13,838 nucleotides of DNA from Actinomycetes bacterium (GTDB lineage Bacteria > Actinomycetota > Actinomycetes > S36-B12): contig JAUHZW010000034.1 of assembly GCA_030425745.1 (NCBI GenBank), forward strand, positions 1 through 13,838, given 5' to 3'. A program made the translations under genes and the position numbers. Below are positions 1 through 7,600 of the stretch, in pieces. Position 1 is the first letter of the stretch, and each line of letters opens with the position of its first letter. Below the pieces are notes generated by a model. That model saw only the letters and a list, made by a program, of their open reading frames with translations, ran no database searches and was not told where the DNA came from.

Positions 1-52
1 AAGGTCCACGGATCCCTCTCAGCGAAGACCGGCGGGAACCACGATCAGTACG

Positions 53-77
53 TACGCTGGTCACAGAACGGGAAGGA
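53..77 (+). promoter_or_regulatory. Candidate -10 box and Shine-Dalgarno of the HTH gene
   Basis: TACGCT at 53-58 fits the actinobacterial TANNNT -10 pattern. It is followed by a purine-rich GGAAGGA at 71-77, eight bases before the ATG at 86. No convincing -35 box is visible. The SD supports the chosen start; the -10 is only a pattern match in the 85 bases before the gene. Nothing else recognisable lies in positions 1-85, and the end of the preceding gene is not visible. Confidence 0.3.
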
Positions 78-85
78 ATCGAGGC

Positions 86-313
86 ATGTCAGCAGGCACG
101 ATGCTCCGCGATGCGCGCGAGCGTGCGGGCATGTCCCTCGACGACGTCGCCGGGATCACCAAGATCCGGCCCAGCATCCTGTCCGCGATGGAGGACGACG
201 ACTTCTCCCACTGCGGCGGCGACGTCTATGCGCGCGGACAGATCCGGTCGATCGCGCAGGCCGTCGGCTGTGATCCGACCGAGGCGGTCGACGCCTACGA
301 CCGCGGCGCCTGA
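86..313 (+). CDS. Short RodZ-like helix-turn-helix protein (HTH_25 type)
   Basis: This 75-residue protein is almost entirely one Xre/RodZ-type HTH domain (about residues 5-70), with the family signature of an LRDARERAGMSLDDVA first helix pair and a DVYARGQIRSIAQAVG segment. RodZ and its actinobacterial relatives normally continue into a transmembrane helix and a periplasmic DUF4115 domain; both are absent, since the frame stops at 311-313 soon after the HTH. The protein should therefore be cytoplasmic, either a DNA-binding protein or a remnant cytoskeleton-binding domain. The ATG at 86 follows a good SD. No in-frame stop lies upstream inside the window, so a longer N terminus cannot be excluded. 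It lies 55 bases before rimO, where actinobacteria often carry such a gene just after ftsK. Family assignment is firm; function is not. Confidence 0.8.
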   Translation: MSAGTMLRDARERAGMSLDDVAGITKIRPSILSAMEDDDFSHCGGDVYARGQIRSIAQAVGCDPTEAVDAYDRGA

Positions 314-356
314 GTGGCCCGGCACCGCGCCGTCACATCCCTCGGTCGGCGTTCCG

Positions 357-362
357 TAGGCT
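357..362 (+). promoter_or_regulatory. Candidate leaderless -10 box of rimO
   Basis: TAGGCT (TANNNT) ends six bases before the GTG at 369, the distance expected when transcription starts on the first base of the start codon. There is no SD upstream of that GTG, which fits leaderless initiation. A weak -35-like TCACAT lies at 333-338. Pattern match only. Confidence 0.4.
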
Positions 363-368
363 GACGCC

Positions 369-1817
369 GTGTCCTCATCCCCCTCCACCCCTCGTCGCGT
401 GGCTGTCGTCACGATGGGCTGCGCCCGCAACGAGGTGGACTCCGAGGAGATGGCCGGCCGCCTCACGGCCGAGGGCTGGGAACTCGTGGACGATCCCGCC
501 ACCGCCGAGGCCGTGCTGGTCAACACCTGCGGGTTCGTCGAGGTCGCCAAGAAGGACTCGATCGACGCCATCCTTGCCGCGGCCGACCTGAAGGCCCCCG
601 ACGGTCCGTCAGCCGTCGTCGCGGTCGGGTGCCTCGCCGAGCGGTACGGAGAGGAGCTCGCGGCCTCCCTGCCGGAGGCCGATGCGGTGCTCGGATTCGA
701 CGACTATCCCGACATCGGAGAGCGACTGCGGGCCATCGTGGCGGGCGAGCAGCACGTGCCCCACGCCCCGCGGGATCGTCGCCGCCTGTTGCCGATCGCC
801 CCGGCTGACCGCCCTGCCGCGGCGACCCCGATCCCCGGGCACGGCGACGGCCAGGAGCCGACGGGCTGGGCCCCGCCGATCCTGCGGCGCCGTCTCGACG
901 GCAGTCCGGTGGCACCGGTCAAGCTGGCGTCCGGCTGCGATCGGCGCTGCGCCTTCTGCGCGATCCCGAGCTTCCGTGGCTCCTTCGTCTCCCGGTCACC
1001 CGTGGAGGTGCTCGCTGAGACACAGTGGCTGGCCGAGGAGGGCGTGCGCGAGGTCGTTCTCGTGAGTGAGAACTCCACGTCCTACGGCAAGGACCTCGGC
1101 GATCTGCGTCTGCTCGAGCAGCTGCTGCGCAGCTTCTCCGGCACCGGCATCGCCCGGGTGCGGGTCGCCTACCTGCAGCCTGCCGAGGTGCGCCCGGACC
1201 TCATCGGGATCATCGCCCAGACCCCTGAGGTGACGCCCTACTTCGACCTGTCCTTCCAGCACGCCAGCCCGACCCTCCTGCGCCGCATGCGGCGGTTCGG
1301 CGGCCGCGCGGAGTTCATCGACCTGATCACCCGCATCCGGCAGCTCGCCCCGACCGCGGGCATCCGCAGCAATGTCATCGTCGGCTTTCCCGGTGAGACC
1401 GAGGAGGAGTACGCCGACCTCCTGGCCTTCCTCGAGGAGGCGCAGCTCGATGCTGTCGGGGTCTTCGGCTACAGCGATGAGGACGGCACCGAGGCGGCGA
1501 CCCTTCCGGACAAGGTCGATCCCGACATCGTGCAGCAGCGCGTCGAGGAGACCACGGCTCTGGTCGACGAGCTGATGGCCCAACGGGCGGAGGATCGCAT
1601 CGGCGAGCGCATCGAGGTGCTGGTCGAGGCGCTCGAGGACGACGAGGTCAGCGGCGAGTCGCTGGCGATCGGACGCGCAGCCCATCAGGGACCTGACGAT
1701 GCGACGACGACCGTCCTGCTGCGTGACGTCGCGGTGACGGTGGGCGATCTCGTCGTGGCCACGGTGGTCGATGCCGATGGGGTGGATCTGGTCGCCGAGA
1801 TCGGCGAAGCCCGCTGA
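369..1817 (+). CDS. rimO: Ribosomal protein S12 (Asp89) methylthiotransferase RimO
   Basis: This radical SAM enzyme adds a methylthio group to the conserved Asp of ribosomal protein S12. The N-terminal UPF0004 domain carries its three cluster cysteines at C18 (MGCARN), C54 (NTCGF) and C88 (GCLAERY). The radical SAM domain has the CxxxCxxC signature at C190, C194 and C197 (CDRRCAFC), followed by the AIPSFRG context typical of RimO rather than MiaB. The C terminus (about residues 415-480) is a TRAM-like domain. At 482 residues it is somewhat longer than the Escherichia coli enzyme, partly through a Pro/Arg-rich linker at about residues 127-183. The GTG start has no SD but lies six bases after a -10-like box. 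The stop codon overlaps the pgsA ATG by one base, so rimO heads the rimO-pgsA-cinA operon. Confidence 0.96.
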   Translation: MSSSPSTPRRVAVVTMGCARNEVDSEEMAGRLTAEGWELVDDPATAEAVLVNTCGFVEVAKKDSIDAILAAADLKAPDGPSAVVAVGCLAERYGEELAASLPEADAVLGFDDYPDIGERLRAIVAGEQHVPHAPRDRRRLLPIAPADRPAAATPIPGHGDGQEPTGWAPPILRRRLDGSPVAPVKLASGCDRRCAFCAIPSFRGSFVSRSPVEVLAETQWLAEEGVREVVLVSENSTSYGKDLGDLRLLEQLLRSFSGTGIARVRVAYLQPAEVRPDLIGIIAQTPEVTPYFDLSFQHASPTLLRRMRRFGGRAEFIDLITRIRQLAPTAGIRSNVIVGFPGETEEEYADLLAFLEEAQLDAVGVFGYSDEDGTEAATLPDKVDPDIVQQRVEETTALVDELMAQRAEDRIGERIEVLVEALEDDEVSGESLAIGRAAHQGPDDATTTVLLRDVAVTVGDLVVATVVDADGVDLVAEIGEAR

Positions 1818-2422
1818 TGCGTCCGGCCCGACCCGATCCGGCCGGCGCAGCACCCACCAGTGATCGCGTCGTCAACCTCCCGAACGTGCTCACGGTCGGC
1901 CGTATCCTGTGCGTGCCCCTCATGGCCGTGCTGCTGTGGCAGGACGGTGGCTCGGACGGCATCGCGCGAGATCTGGCAGCGGCCGTGTTCGTGCTGGCGG
2001 CACTGACCGACCTCGCGGACGGTGCGATCGCCCGGCGCTACGGCATGGTGACCACGTTCGGCAAGGTCGCCGACCCGATCGCGGACAAGGCCCTCATCGG
2101 CACGGCCCTGATCAGCCTGTCACTCATGGGCGACCTCGCATGGTGGATCACCATCGTGATCCTGGTCCGCGAGCTCGGCGTCACCGCTCTGCGTTTCTGG
2201 GTGATCGAGCACGGGGTGATCCCCGCCAGCCGAGGCGGCAAGGCCAAGACCGTCGCGCAGACGGTGGCCATCGCGATGTATCTGGTCGACGTCCGCTGGG
2301 AGTGGTGGCCCACGGCCAGCGCGGTCGTCATGGGGATCGCCGTCGTGCTGACGATCGCGACCGGTCTCGACTACGTGGTGCGAGCCGCGCGGCTGCGCCG
2401 GCAGGCGCGGAGCGCATCGTGA
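1817..2422 (+). CDS. pgsA: CDP-diacylglycerol--glycerol-3-phosphate 3-phosphatidyltransferase
   Basis: This integral membrane CDP-alcohol phosphotransferase makes phosphatidylglycerophosphate from CDP-diacylglycerol and glycerol-3-phosphate, the committed step to phosphatidylglycerol and cardiolipin. The full family signature D-x2-DG-x2-AR-x8-G-x3-D-x3-D is present between D65 and D90 (DLADGAIAR, then GKVADPIAD), so all four metal-binding aspartates are intact. The LPNVLTVGRI segment at residues 21-30 is typical of PgsA. Several hydrophobic segments follow, and the 201-residue length is normal. The ATG at 1817 shares one base with the rimO TGA, and its own TGA overlaps the cinA GTG, so all three genes are probably translationally coupled. 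Actinobacteria also have a related phosphatidylinositol phosphate synthase, but the position after rimO and the LPNxLT motif favour PgsA. Confidence 0.95.
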   Translation: MRPARPDPAGAAPTSDRVVNLPNVLTVGRILCVPLMAVLLWQDGGSDGIARDLAAAVFVLAALTDLADGAIARRYGMVTTFGKVADPIADKALIGTALISLSLMGDLAWWITIVILVRELGVTALRFWVIEHGVIPASRGGKAKTVAQTVAIAMYLVDVRWEWWPTASAVVMGIAVVLTIATGLDYVVRAARLRRQARSAS

Positions 2423-2877
2423 CGCCAACCGAGGTCATCGAGGCCCTTCGACGACGCGGTTGGTCCATCGCCACCGCGGAGTCGCTGACCGCGGGTCGAG
2501 TCGCGGCCACGCTGGCCGATGTGCCGGGATGCTCGGACGTGCTGCGGGGTGGCGTCGTCGCGTATCAGGCTGATGTGAAGGTCGAACTGCTCGACGTCGC
2601 CGCGGACGTCGCTGACCGGGGTGTGGTCACGGCGGCGGTGGCCGAGGCGATGGCACGCGGTGCGCAGTCCGCTCTGCAAGCCGATGTGGGGATCGCGACC
2701 ACGGGAGTGGCCGGTCCGGAGCCGCATGCGGGGGAGCCGGTCGGCTCGGTCTGGATCGCCGTCGCCACGCCCGAGCAGCTGGCCGCCCGGCATCTGTCCC
2801 TCGACGGGGACCGCGAGGCGATCAGGGCAGCGACGGTGGTGGCCTGCTGGGACCTGCTGGCGGATCTGCTCCGCTGA
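2419..2877 (+). CDS. cinA: CinA C-terminal domain protein (PncC-type NMN amidohydrolase)
   Basis: This 152-residue protein matches the stand-alone CinA C-terminal family, whose characterised members deamidate nicotinamide mononucleotide to nicotinate mononucleotide in NAD salvage. Visible family motifs are ATAESLTAG at residues 18-26 (with the active-site Ser22), RGGVVAYQADVK at 43-54 and TTGVAGP at 94-100. The N-terminal MoCF-like domain of full-length CinA is absent, as is usual for this actinobacterial version. The GTG start at 2419 overlaps the pgsA stop (GTGA). The same frame is open far upstream into pgsA, but that extension is only a high-GC shadow. The gene ends 11 bases from the stop of the converging SRPBCC gene, and I see no terminator hairpin in that gap. 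Confidence 0.93.
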   Translation: MTPTEVIEALRRRGWSIATAESLTAGRVAATLADVPGCSDVLRGGVVAYQADVKVELLDVAADVADRGVVTAAVAEAMARGAQSALQADVGIATTGVAGPEPHAGEPVGSVWIAVATPEQLAARHLSLDGDREAIRAATVVACWDLLADLLR

Positions 2878-2888
2878 GTGAACCCGAC

Positions 2889-3359
2889 CTACGCCGTCGA
2901 CTCGGCGAGGGTCTTGAGTCGCCCGAGCGTCGCCAGGATCGCCTTCTGGTTGTTGTCGTAGGCGTTCATGAGCCGCAGTGCGGGCGGGAAGAGCGCGGTG
3001 GATCCGTCGAAGGTCTCGGTGACCTCGGTGGTGCTCTCATCCAGGGCCCGGAACTCATAGCGCCACCGGTGCCGCCCGAGATGGCGCCACGCGATCACCG
3101 TCGGCTCATCGAACTCCTCCACGGTGTTGGTGATCCGGTAGGGAAAGCCGATCCGCATGTCCATGCCGAAGGTGGCACCGGCACTGAGCCGATCCGGGCC
3201 GGACAGTCGTCCCTGGACGGTGCCAGACCCGTCGAACTCCGCATGCCGCCCGGGGTCGGCGACGATGTCGAACACCTCCTGGACCGGGGCATCGATGACG
3301 ATGCGTCCGGCGCGTCGATAGCGGTGCTCGGTGTCGACGACGTCAGCGCGAGGTCCCAT
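2889..3359 (-). CDS. SRPBCC (START/polyketide cyclase-like) family protein
   Basis: This 156-residue protein has the helix-grip layout of the SRPBCC fold. A first strand and helix read AGRIVIDAPVQEVFDIVADP, followed by a run of beta strands (GATFGMDMRIGFPYRITNTVEE, then TVIAWRHLG and WRYEFRALDEST). A long C-terminal helix ends in NNQKAILATLGRLKTLAE. Members bind hydrophobic ligands or act as polyketide cyclases; the ligand here cannot be told. I chose the ATG at 3359 (MGPRADVV) because it lies just before the fold begins and is preceded at leaderless spacing by a TACGGT box. The same frame extends 36 codons further upstream (to 3467) through unstructured Pro/Gly-rich sequence with no good SD. 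It converges on cinA and diverges from clgR, with no evident functional link to either. Confidence 0.85.
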   Translation of the reverse strand: MGPRADVVDTEHRYRRAGRIVIDAPVQEVFDIVADPGRHAEFDGSGTVQGRLSGPDRLSAGATFGMDMRIGFPYRITNTVEEFDEPTVIAWRHLGRHRWRYEFRALDESTTEVTETFDGSTALFPPALRLMNAYDNNQKAILATLGRLKTLAESTA

Positions 3360-3366
3360 GCCCGCC

Positions 3367-3372
3367 ACCGTA
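3367..3372 (-). promoter_or_regulatory. Candidate leaderless -10 box of the SRPBCC gene
   Basis: On the minus strand TACGGT (TANNNT) ends seven bases before the ATG at 3359, the spacing of a leaderless transcript. No SD is visible for that ATG. It supports 3359 over the longer starts, but is a pattern match only. Confidence 0.35.
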
Positions 3373-3493
3373 GGCGGCATGCCGGCATCCGGCACGTCGG
3401 AGGGAAAGGACCGGGCGGCGGGAATACCGGGAACCTGTCGGCTGTTGTCACCGTCGTATGTCCACAAGCGAGAACGCCGGTGGATCGGCGTGG

Positions 3494-3553
3494 CCCCGAG
3501 TGTCGGGGTACCCTACGAGCCAGAGCATGCCGCTCAGGTCCCGCGGAAGGAGG
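3494..3553 (+). promoter_or_regulatory. clgR control region: hairpin, -10 box and strong SD
   Basis: A perfect inverted repeat CCCCGA-GTG-TCGGGG (3494-3508) abuts TACCCT (3509-3514), which fits a -10 box. The GGAAGGAGG at 3545-3553 is a near-ideal Shine-Dalgarno five bases before the clgR ATG. A repressor or activator bound to the inverted repeat would touch the -10. The known ClgR box (CGC-N5-GCG type) is not recognisable here, so autoregulation is not supported by what I can see. Confidence 0.4.
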
Positions 3554-3558
3554 CCCTC

Positions 3559-3834
3559 ATGATCGTCCTGCGACAGGTCATCGGTGATGAGCTGCGCCGC
3601 CGCCGTCAGGATCAGGGCCGAACCCTGCGCGACGTGTCAGGGGCCGCCGCCGTCTCCCTCGGCTACCTGTCCGAGGTCGAGCGTGGCCAGAAGGAGGCCT
3701 CGAGTGAGCTGCTCGCGGCCATCTGCGACGCCCTCGAGGTCTCCCTCGCGGACGTCCTCGCCTCGGTCAGCTCGCAGGTCGCGGAAGCGGAGTCGGCCGT
3801 GACACTTCGGCCGCTCGTCCTCAGCCCGGCCTGA
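3559..3834 (+). CDS. clgR: ClgR, Xre-family transcriptional activator of Clp protease genes
   Basis: This 91-residue protein is a single Xre-type HTH domain (about residues 9-64) with the strongly conserved ClgR stretch VSLGYLSEVERGQKEASSEL at 32-51. ClgR activates clpP, clpC and other stress genes in Streptomyces, Corynebacterium and Mycobacterium and is itself a Clp substrate. The ATG at 3559 is fixed by a strong GGAAGGAGG five bases upstream; the same frame is open from 3331, but that extension lies in the divergent promoter region. In Mycobacterium tuberculosis clgR follows pgsA3 and lies a few genes from recA/recX, so the neighbourhood agrees. Here the usual downstream pspA-like gene is missing and the convergent nei-lhr operon takes its place. 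A run of eight Cs follows the stop codon. Confidence 0.93.
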   Translation: MIVLRQVIGDELRRRRQDQGRTLRDVSGAAAVSLGYLSEVERGQKEASSELLAAICDALEVSLADVLASVSSQVAEAESAVTLRPLVLSPA

Positions 3835-3854
3835 CCCCCCCCGCGTCGGGCACG

Positions 3855-3896
3855 TCACGTCTGGCACATCACGTCTGGCACATCACGTCTGACACA
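3855..3896. repeat. 14-bp tandem repeat duplicating the 3' end of nei
   Basis: Three head-to-tail copies of TCACGTCTGGCACA run at 3855-3868, 3869-3882 and 3883-3896. The first two are identical; the third, which lies inside nei, has a single change (GGC to GAC). A partial fourth copy may precede them (GGCACG at 3849-3854). On the minus strand each unit holds the last nei codons and stop (Cys-Gln-Thr-stop), so the repeat spans the end of the gene and adds two out-of-use copies of its terminus. Confidence 0.9.
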
Positions 3897-4659
3897 TCGG
3901 GCACCAGTACGTCCAGCGCCGCCGTCCGGGTGGGCCGGCCTCGGTGGCCATGATCGTCGTGCCACACCGATAGCAGGGTCGGTGACGCCTGCCGTGGACG
4001 AAATGCGGTCGACGCTCGTCACCCGTGGTCGCCTGCGACGGGCGGGGAGCGTTGCGCCGGATCAGATCACGCGCGGTCTCCACGAGGCCGCTGACGTCAA
4101 CGACCTGGCCGACGGGGGTGAAGGGCTGGACGCCGCGCAGGAACAGGGCCTCGCACACATAGATGTTGCCGAGCCCGGCGAGGTTGCGCTGGTCGCGCAG
4201 GGCATTCACGACGGGCGCTTCCGGATCAGCGGTGATCCGCGCGACGGCCTCGTCGAGGTCCCAATCGGCACCCAGGACATCGGGCCCGAGGTGACCCAGA
4301 CGCGTGCCGACCTCCGCCGTGCGCCACAGGTCGAGTTCGCCCAGCCGGTACCCCACAGCGACCCGCGTCTCGGTCCGCAGGATGGCGCGCACGGTGTGCC
4401 GGGGCCCGCCGTGCCAACGGTCACCGGGTCGGTACAGGTGCCATGTGCCCTCCATGCGGAAGTGGCTGTGGAGGGTCAGCCCGCCCGCGAGGTCCATCAG
4501 CAGATGCTTGCCACGGCTCGCGACGCCCAGCATCTCCCGGCCCGCGAGGTCCACGGTCGCCAGCGACGGGACGCGAAGATCGGACTCGAGGAGGGTGGCC
4601 CCGACGAGGGCCTCGCGCAGGCGCTGGGCCGCCAGCCAGACGGTGTCTCCCTCGGGCAT
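3883..4659 (-). CDS. nei: Endonuclease VIII-like DNA glycosylase/AP lyase (Fpg/Nei family)
   Basis: This base-excision repair enzyme removes oxidised bases and nicks the abasic site. The catalytic N terminus is MPEGDTVW: Pro2 is the Schiff-base nucleophile after Met removal, Glu3 is the acid, and the GDT sequence marks a Nei rather than an Fpg. The conserved Lys51 lies in SRGKHLLM. The helix-two-turn-helix is at about residues 158-185 (LRDQRNLAGLGNIYVCEALF). A C-terminal zinc finger uses C229, C232, C253 and C256, with the usual GRRRWTYWCPMCQ ending. At 258 residues it is normal for the family. The ATG at 4659 begins two bases after the lhr stop and has GGAG at 4669-4672 within lhr; the open frame 10 codons upstream overlaps lhr and would bury Pro2, so it is rejected. 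The operon matches the mycobacterial lhr/nei pairing. Its last codons form part of a tandem repeat. Confidence 0.95.
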   Translation of the reverse strand: MPEGDTVWLAAQRLREALVGATLLESDLRVPSLATVDLAGREMLGVASRGKHLLMDLAGGLTLHSHFRMEGTWHLYRPGDRWHGGPRHTVRAILRTETRVAVGYRLGELDLWRTAEVGTRLGHLGPDVLGADWDLDEAVARITADPEAPVVNALRDQRNLAGLGNIYVCEALFLRGVQPFTPVGQVVDVSGLVETARDLIRRNAPRPSQATTGDERRPHFVHGRRHRPCYRCGTTIMATEAGPPGRRRWTYWCPMCQT

Positions 4660-4661
4660 GG

Positions 4662-7600
4662 TCAGCCGCTCCGGACCGGGGACCGCCACCCGCGCGGCGT
4701 GGGCAGGAACCCGGCTGCTCGGAGTCGCTCGCCCCAGACCGGATCCACGGGCTCGCCATCGATGCGCGTGATGATGAATCGGTCCAGGCCGAGTCTGGGG
4801 GCCTGCGTCGCGAGCCCGTCGAGCGCGGCGGACAGCGCGGTCTCGTCCGTCGACCAGGACAGCAGCGTCCGTCCACCCTTCTCGCAGAACAGCGTGAGCA
4901 TCCCATCGAGGAGCACGACGAGTGCCCCGGCCTTGCGCCCCGGACGATGCCCCAGCGCGTCGTCCGGGTGAGCCGGCCAGGAGAGGGTCGCCCCATACGG
5001 CTGAGCCGGGTCGGTGGCGGCCAGCACCACAACCCGCGGCTCGCGCTCGGGTCGGGTCGATCGGAGCCGGTCGATGGCCGAGGACGGGCCGAACTGCGCC
5101 GCGCCCAGACCGTCGATGGCGTAGACCCGCTGGCAGCGGCCGGCATCCTCAAAGGCCTGGAGCACCCGATACAGCCGGGCGAAGCCGCCCTCGACACGTT
5201 CGCTGGCCGCGACGCCCCGGGTCACGATCCCGTAGCGCTCGAGCAGAACCTCGGCCCGGACGGTGCTGGCCGCCGTGGAGTCGACCCCGGCCCGCAGCGG
5301 ATCGAGCAGCGACCAACGCCCCGCCCCAGCGGCAGGTCCGGTGCGAGTGGGCAGTGCGCGGCGTCGCCCGCGTGCACCCGCATGGCGGCCCGCGTGCCGC
5401 GCGGCGGTCCCCGAGCCTCCGGACAGTCGGGCTCGCAGGGCCACCCAGCTGTCGTTGGTCACCCGCCCGGCCCAGACGGCCTCCCAGAGGGCGTCGACCA
5501 GTGAGGTGTCGTCGGGCAGCGGGCTGTGTGAGGCACCGACACCGCAGCGGTCGGCGAGGTCCCGGAAGAAGAGGGCTCCGCCGTCCTGAAGCGCCGACAC
5601 GACCAGTCGGGCCCCCTCGGAGAGCTCCTCTGCGGGGATCGGCAGCAGGGTCGGCGCCCGGTCGGCCGGGGCCAGTGCGACCACGCCGTCGCCCCCGGCG
5701 AGCGGTGAGACTCCCCACCACACGATCTCCCCTGACGCCAGGAGGGCGTCGATCTCGGTGTCCGCCACCGCGTCGACGCGGGGCGGGAGCACGGCCGTCG
5801 TCCACGTCGAGGCCGGCAGGGCTGCGCCGGCCAGCTGGTCGAGCACCTCGAAGCAGCCGTCGGGCCCCCGCAGACCGGGGCGTGCGCCCACGGGCGTGAC
5901 GTGCTGCCAGTCGGCCAGGAAGGCGGCGTACTGCTCCGGCGAGACCGGCTCGACCTCGTGGCGCAGGCGGGCGATCGACCGGCGCCGGATGCGGCGCAGC
6001 ACCTGCGGGTCGCAGAACTCCTGATGCGTGGGCGAACCACCCGCCTCGACGGGTCGAAACTCGCCGCGGGTCAGTCGCCCGGCCGTGACGAGAGCACTCA
6101 GCCCGGCCTCGGCGACGGCACGCGGGATCCCGAGCGCATCGGTGACGTCGCCTGCGGTGAACGGCCCATGCGTACGCGCGAAGCGGGAGAGCAGGAAGCC
6201 GAGCGGATCGGCCCCGGCCTCCAGATGCGCCTCCGGCACGCCCGGGGGAGCCGCGACACCGAGGGCATCGCGCAGCCGACCGACATCCTCGATCGCGGCG
6301 GTGGCATCGGCCCCCGCGATGCGGACGGAGACAGCCCGCCGGTCGGCGATGAGGGAGATCAGCCACTCGGCGTCGATTCCGCGGGCGGCCGCCTCGTCGG
6401 CGCTGAGCGGGCCGAGGATCCGCAGCAGGTCGGCGGCGTCCTCGGCATCGCGGGCATGCCGCCTCTCCTCGAGGTGCTGCAGTTCGGCCTCGACCTCGGC
6501 GATGGCCTCGGCATCGAGCAGGTCGCGCAGCTCGGACGTGCCCAGCAGCTCTGCCAGCAGCACCGGGTCGAGCGTCAATGCTTGGGCGCGCTTCTCCGCC
6601 AGCGGAGCATCACCCTCATAGAGGAACGACGCGACATACCCCAGCAGCAGGGACTGGGCGAACGGGCTGGGCTGCTCGGTCATGACGTCATGGACCCGAA
6701 CGCGTCCGGCCCGGATCTCACCGAGCAAGGTCTGAAGGGCGGGGACGTCGTAGACGTCCTGCAGGCACTCGCGGACGGTCTCGAGGATGATCGGGAAGTC
6801 CGCATGCTGGGCCGCGACCTCGAGCAGATGCGCCGAGCGCTGCCGCTGCTGCCACAGGGGGGCACGACGGTCAGGACGTCGCTTCGGCAGGAGCAGCGCC
6901 CGTGCGGCGCACTCGCGGAAGCGCGCGGCGAAGAGCGCGGCGCCGCCGAGTTCGCGGGTCACGCCGGCCTCGACGTCCTCCGGATCCATCGCGATCAGTT
7001 CCGTGACCCGGCGTGCGGCGTCCTCGTCGTCGGTGTCGGGCAGGCGCAGCACGATTCCGTCGTCGGCATGCATGACCTGCGCATCGAGGCCGGTCTCCTC
7101 GCGCAGTCGCGCGCCGAGAAGCAGGGCCCACGGCGCATGCACCTGAGCGCCGAAGGGGGAGTGGACGACGATCCGCCAGTCGCCGAGCTCATCGCGGAAG
7201 CGTTCGACGATGAGGTCGGTGTCGCTCGGCAGACGTCCCGTGGCCTCCCGCTGGTCGGCCAGATAGGCGAGCAGGTTCGTCCGCGCGCGTTCGTCGAGTC
7301 CTGCGGGAGCGAGCAGCGGATCCGGATCCGCGGTGCCGCCCACGCCGCGGATGAACTCGCCGACGGCTCGCCCCAGCGCAGCGGGCCGCCCGAGCGCGTC
7401 GCCGTGCCAGAACGGCAGTCGGCCGGGCTCGCCGGGTGCGGGTGAGACGAGGACGCGATCGTGGGTGATCTCCTCGATGCGCCACGACGAGGCCCCGAGG
7501 GCGATGACATCGCCGACGCGGGACTCGTAGACCATCTCCTCATCGAGTTCGCCGACCCGCCGCCCGCCACGGCCGTCGGATCCAGAGCCCTCGGTGCCGA

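Noticed and set aside
1909..2418. N-terminal extension of the cinA frame through pgsA
   Set aside because: The extension is out-of-frame pgsA sequence with no MoCF domain; the GTG at 2419 overlapping the pgsA stop starts at the family boundary.
3468..3488. GCG-AGAA-CGC near 3468 as a ClgR autoregulatory box
   Set aside because: The known ClgR pattern is CGC-N5-GCG, the opposite polarity and spacing; not supported.
3835..3842. Run of eight Cs after clgR as a terminator tract
   Set aside because: No preceding stem is visible and it is a C run rather than a T run.
5901..7445. Long plus-strand open frame opposite central lhr (514 codons)
   Set aside because: Antisense shadow of a confidently assigned gene; no recognisable fold and no SD at its start.
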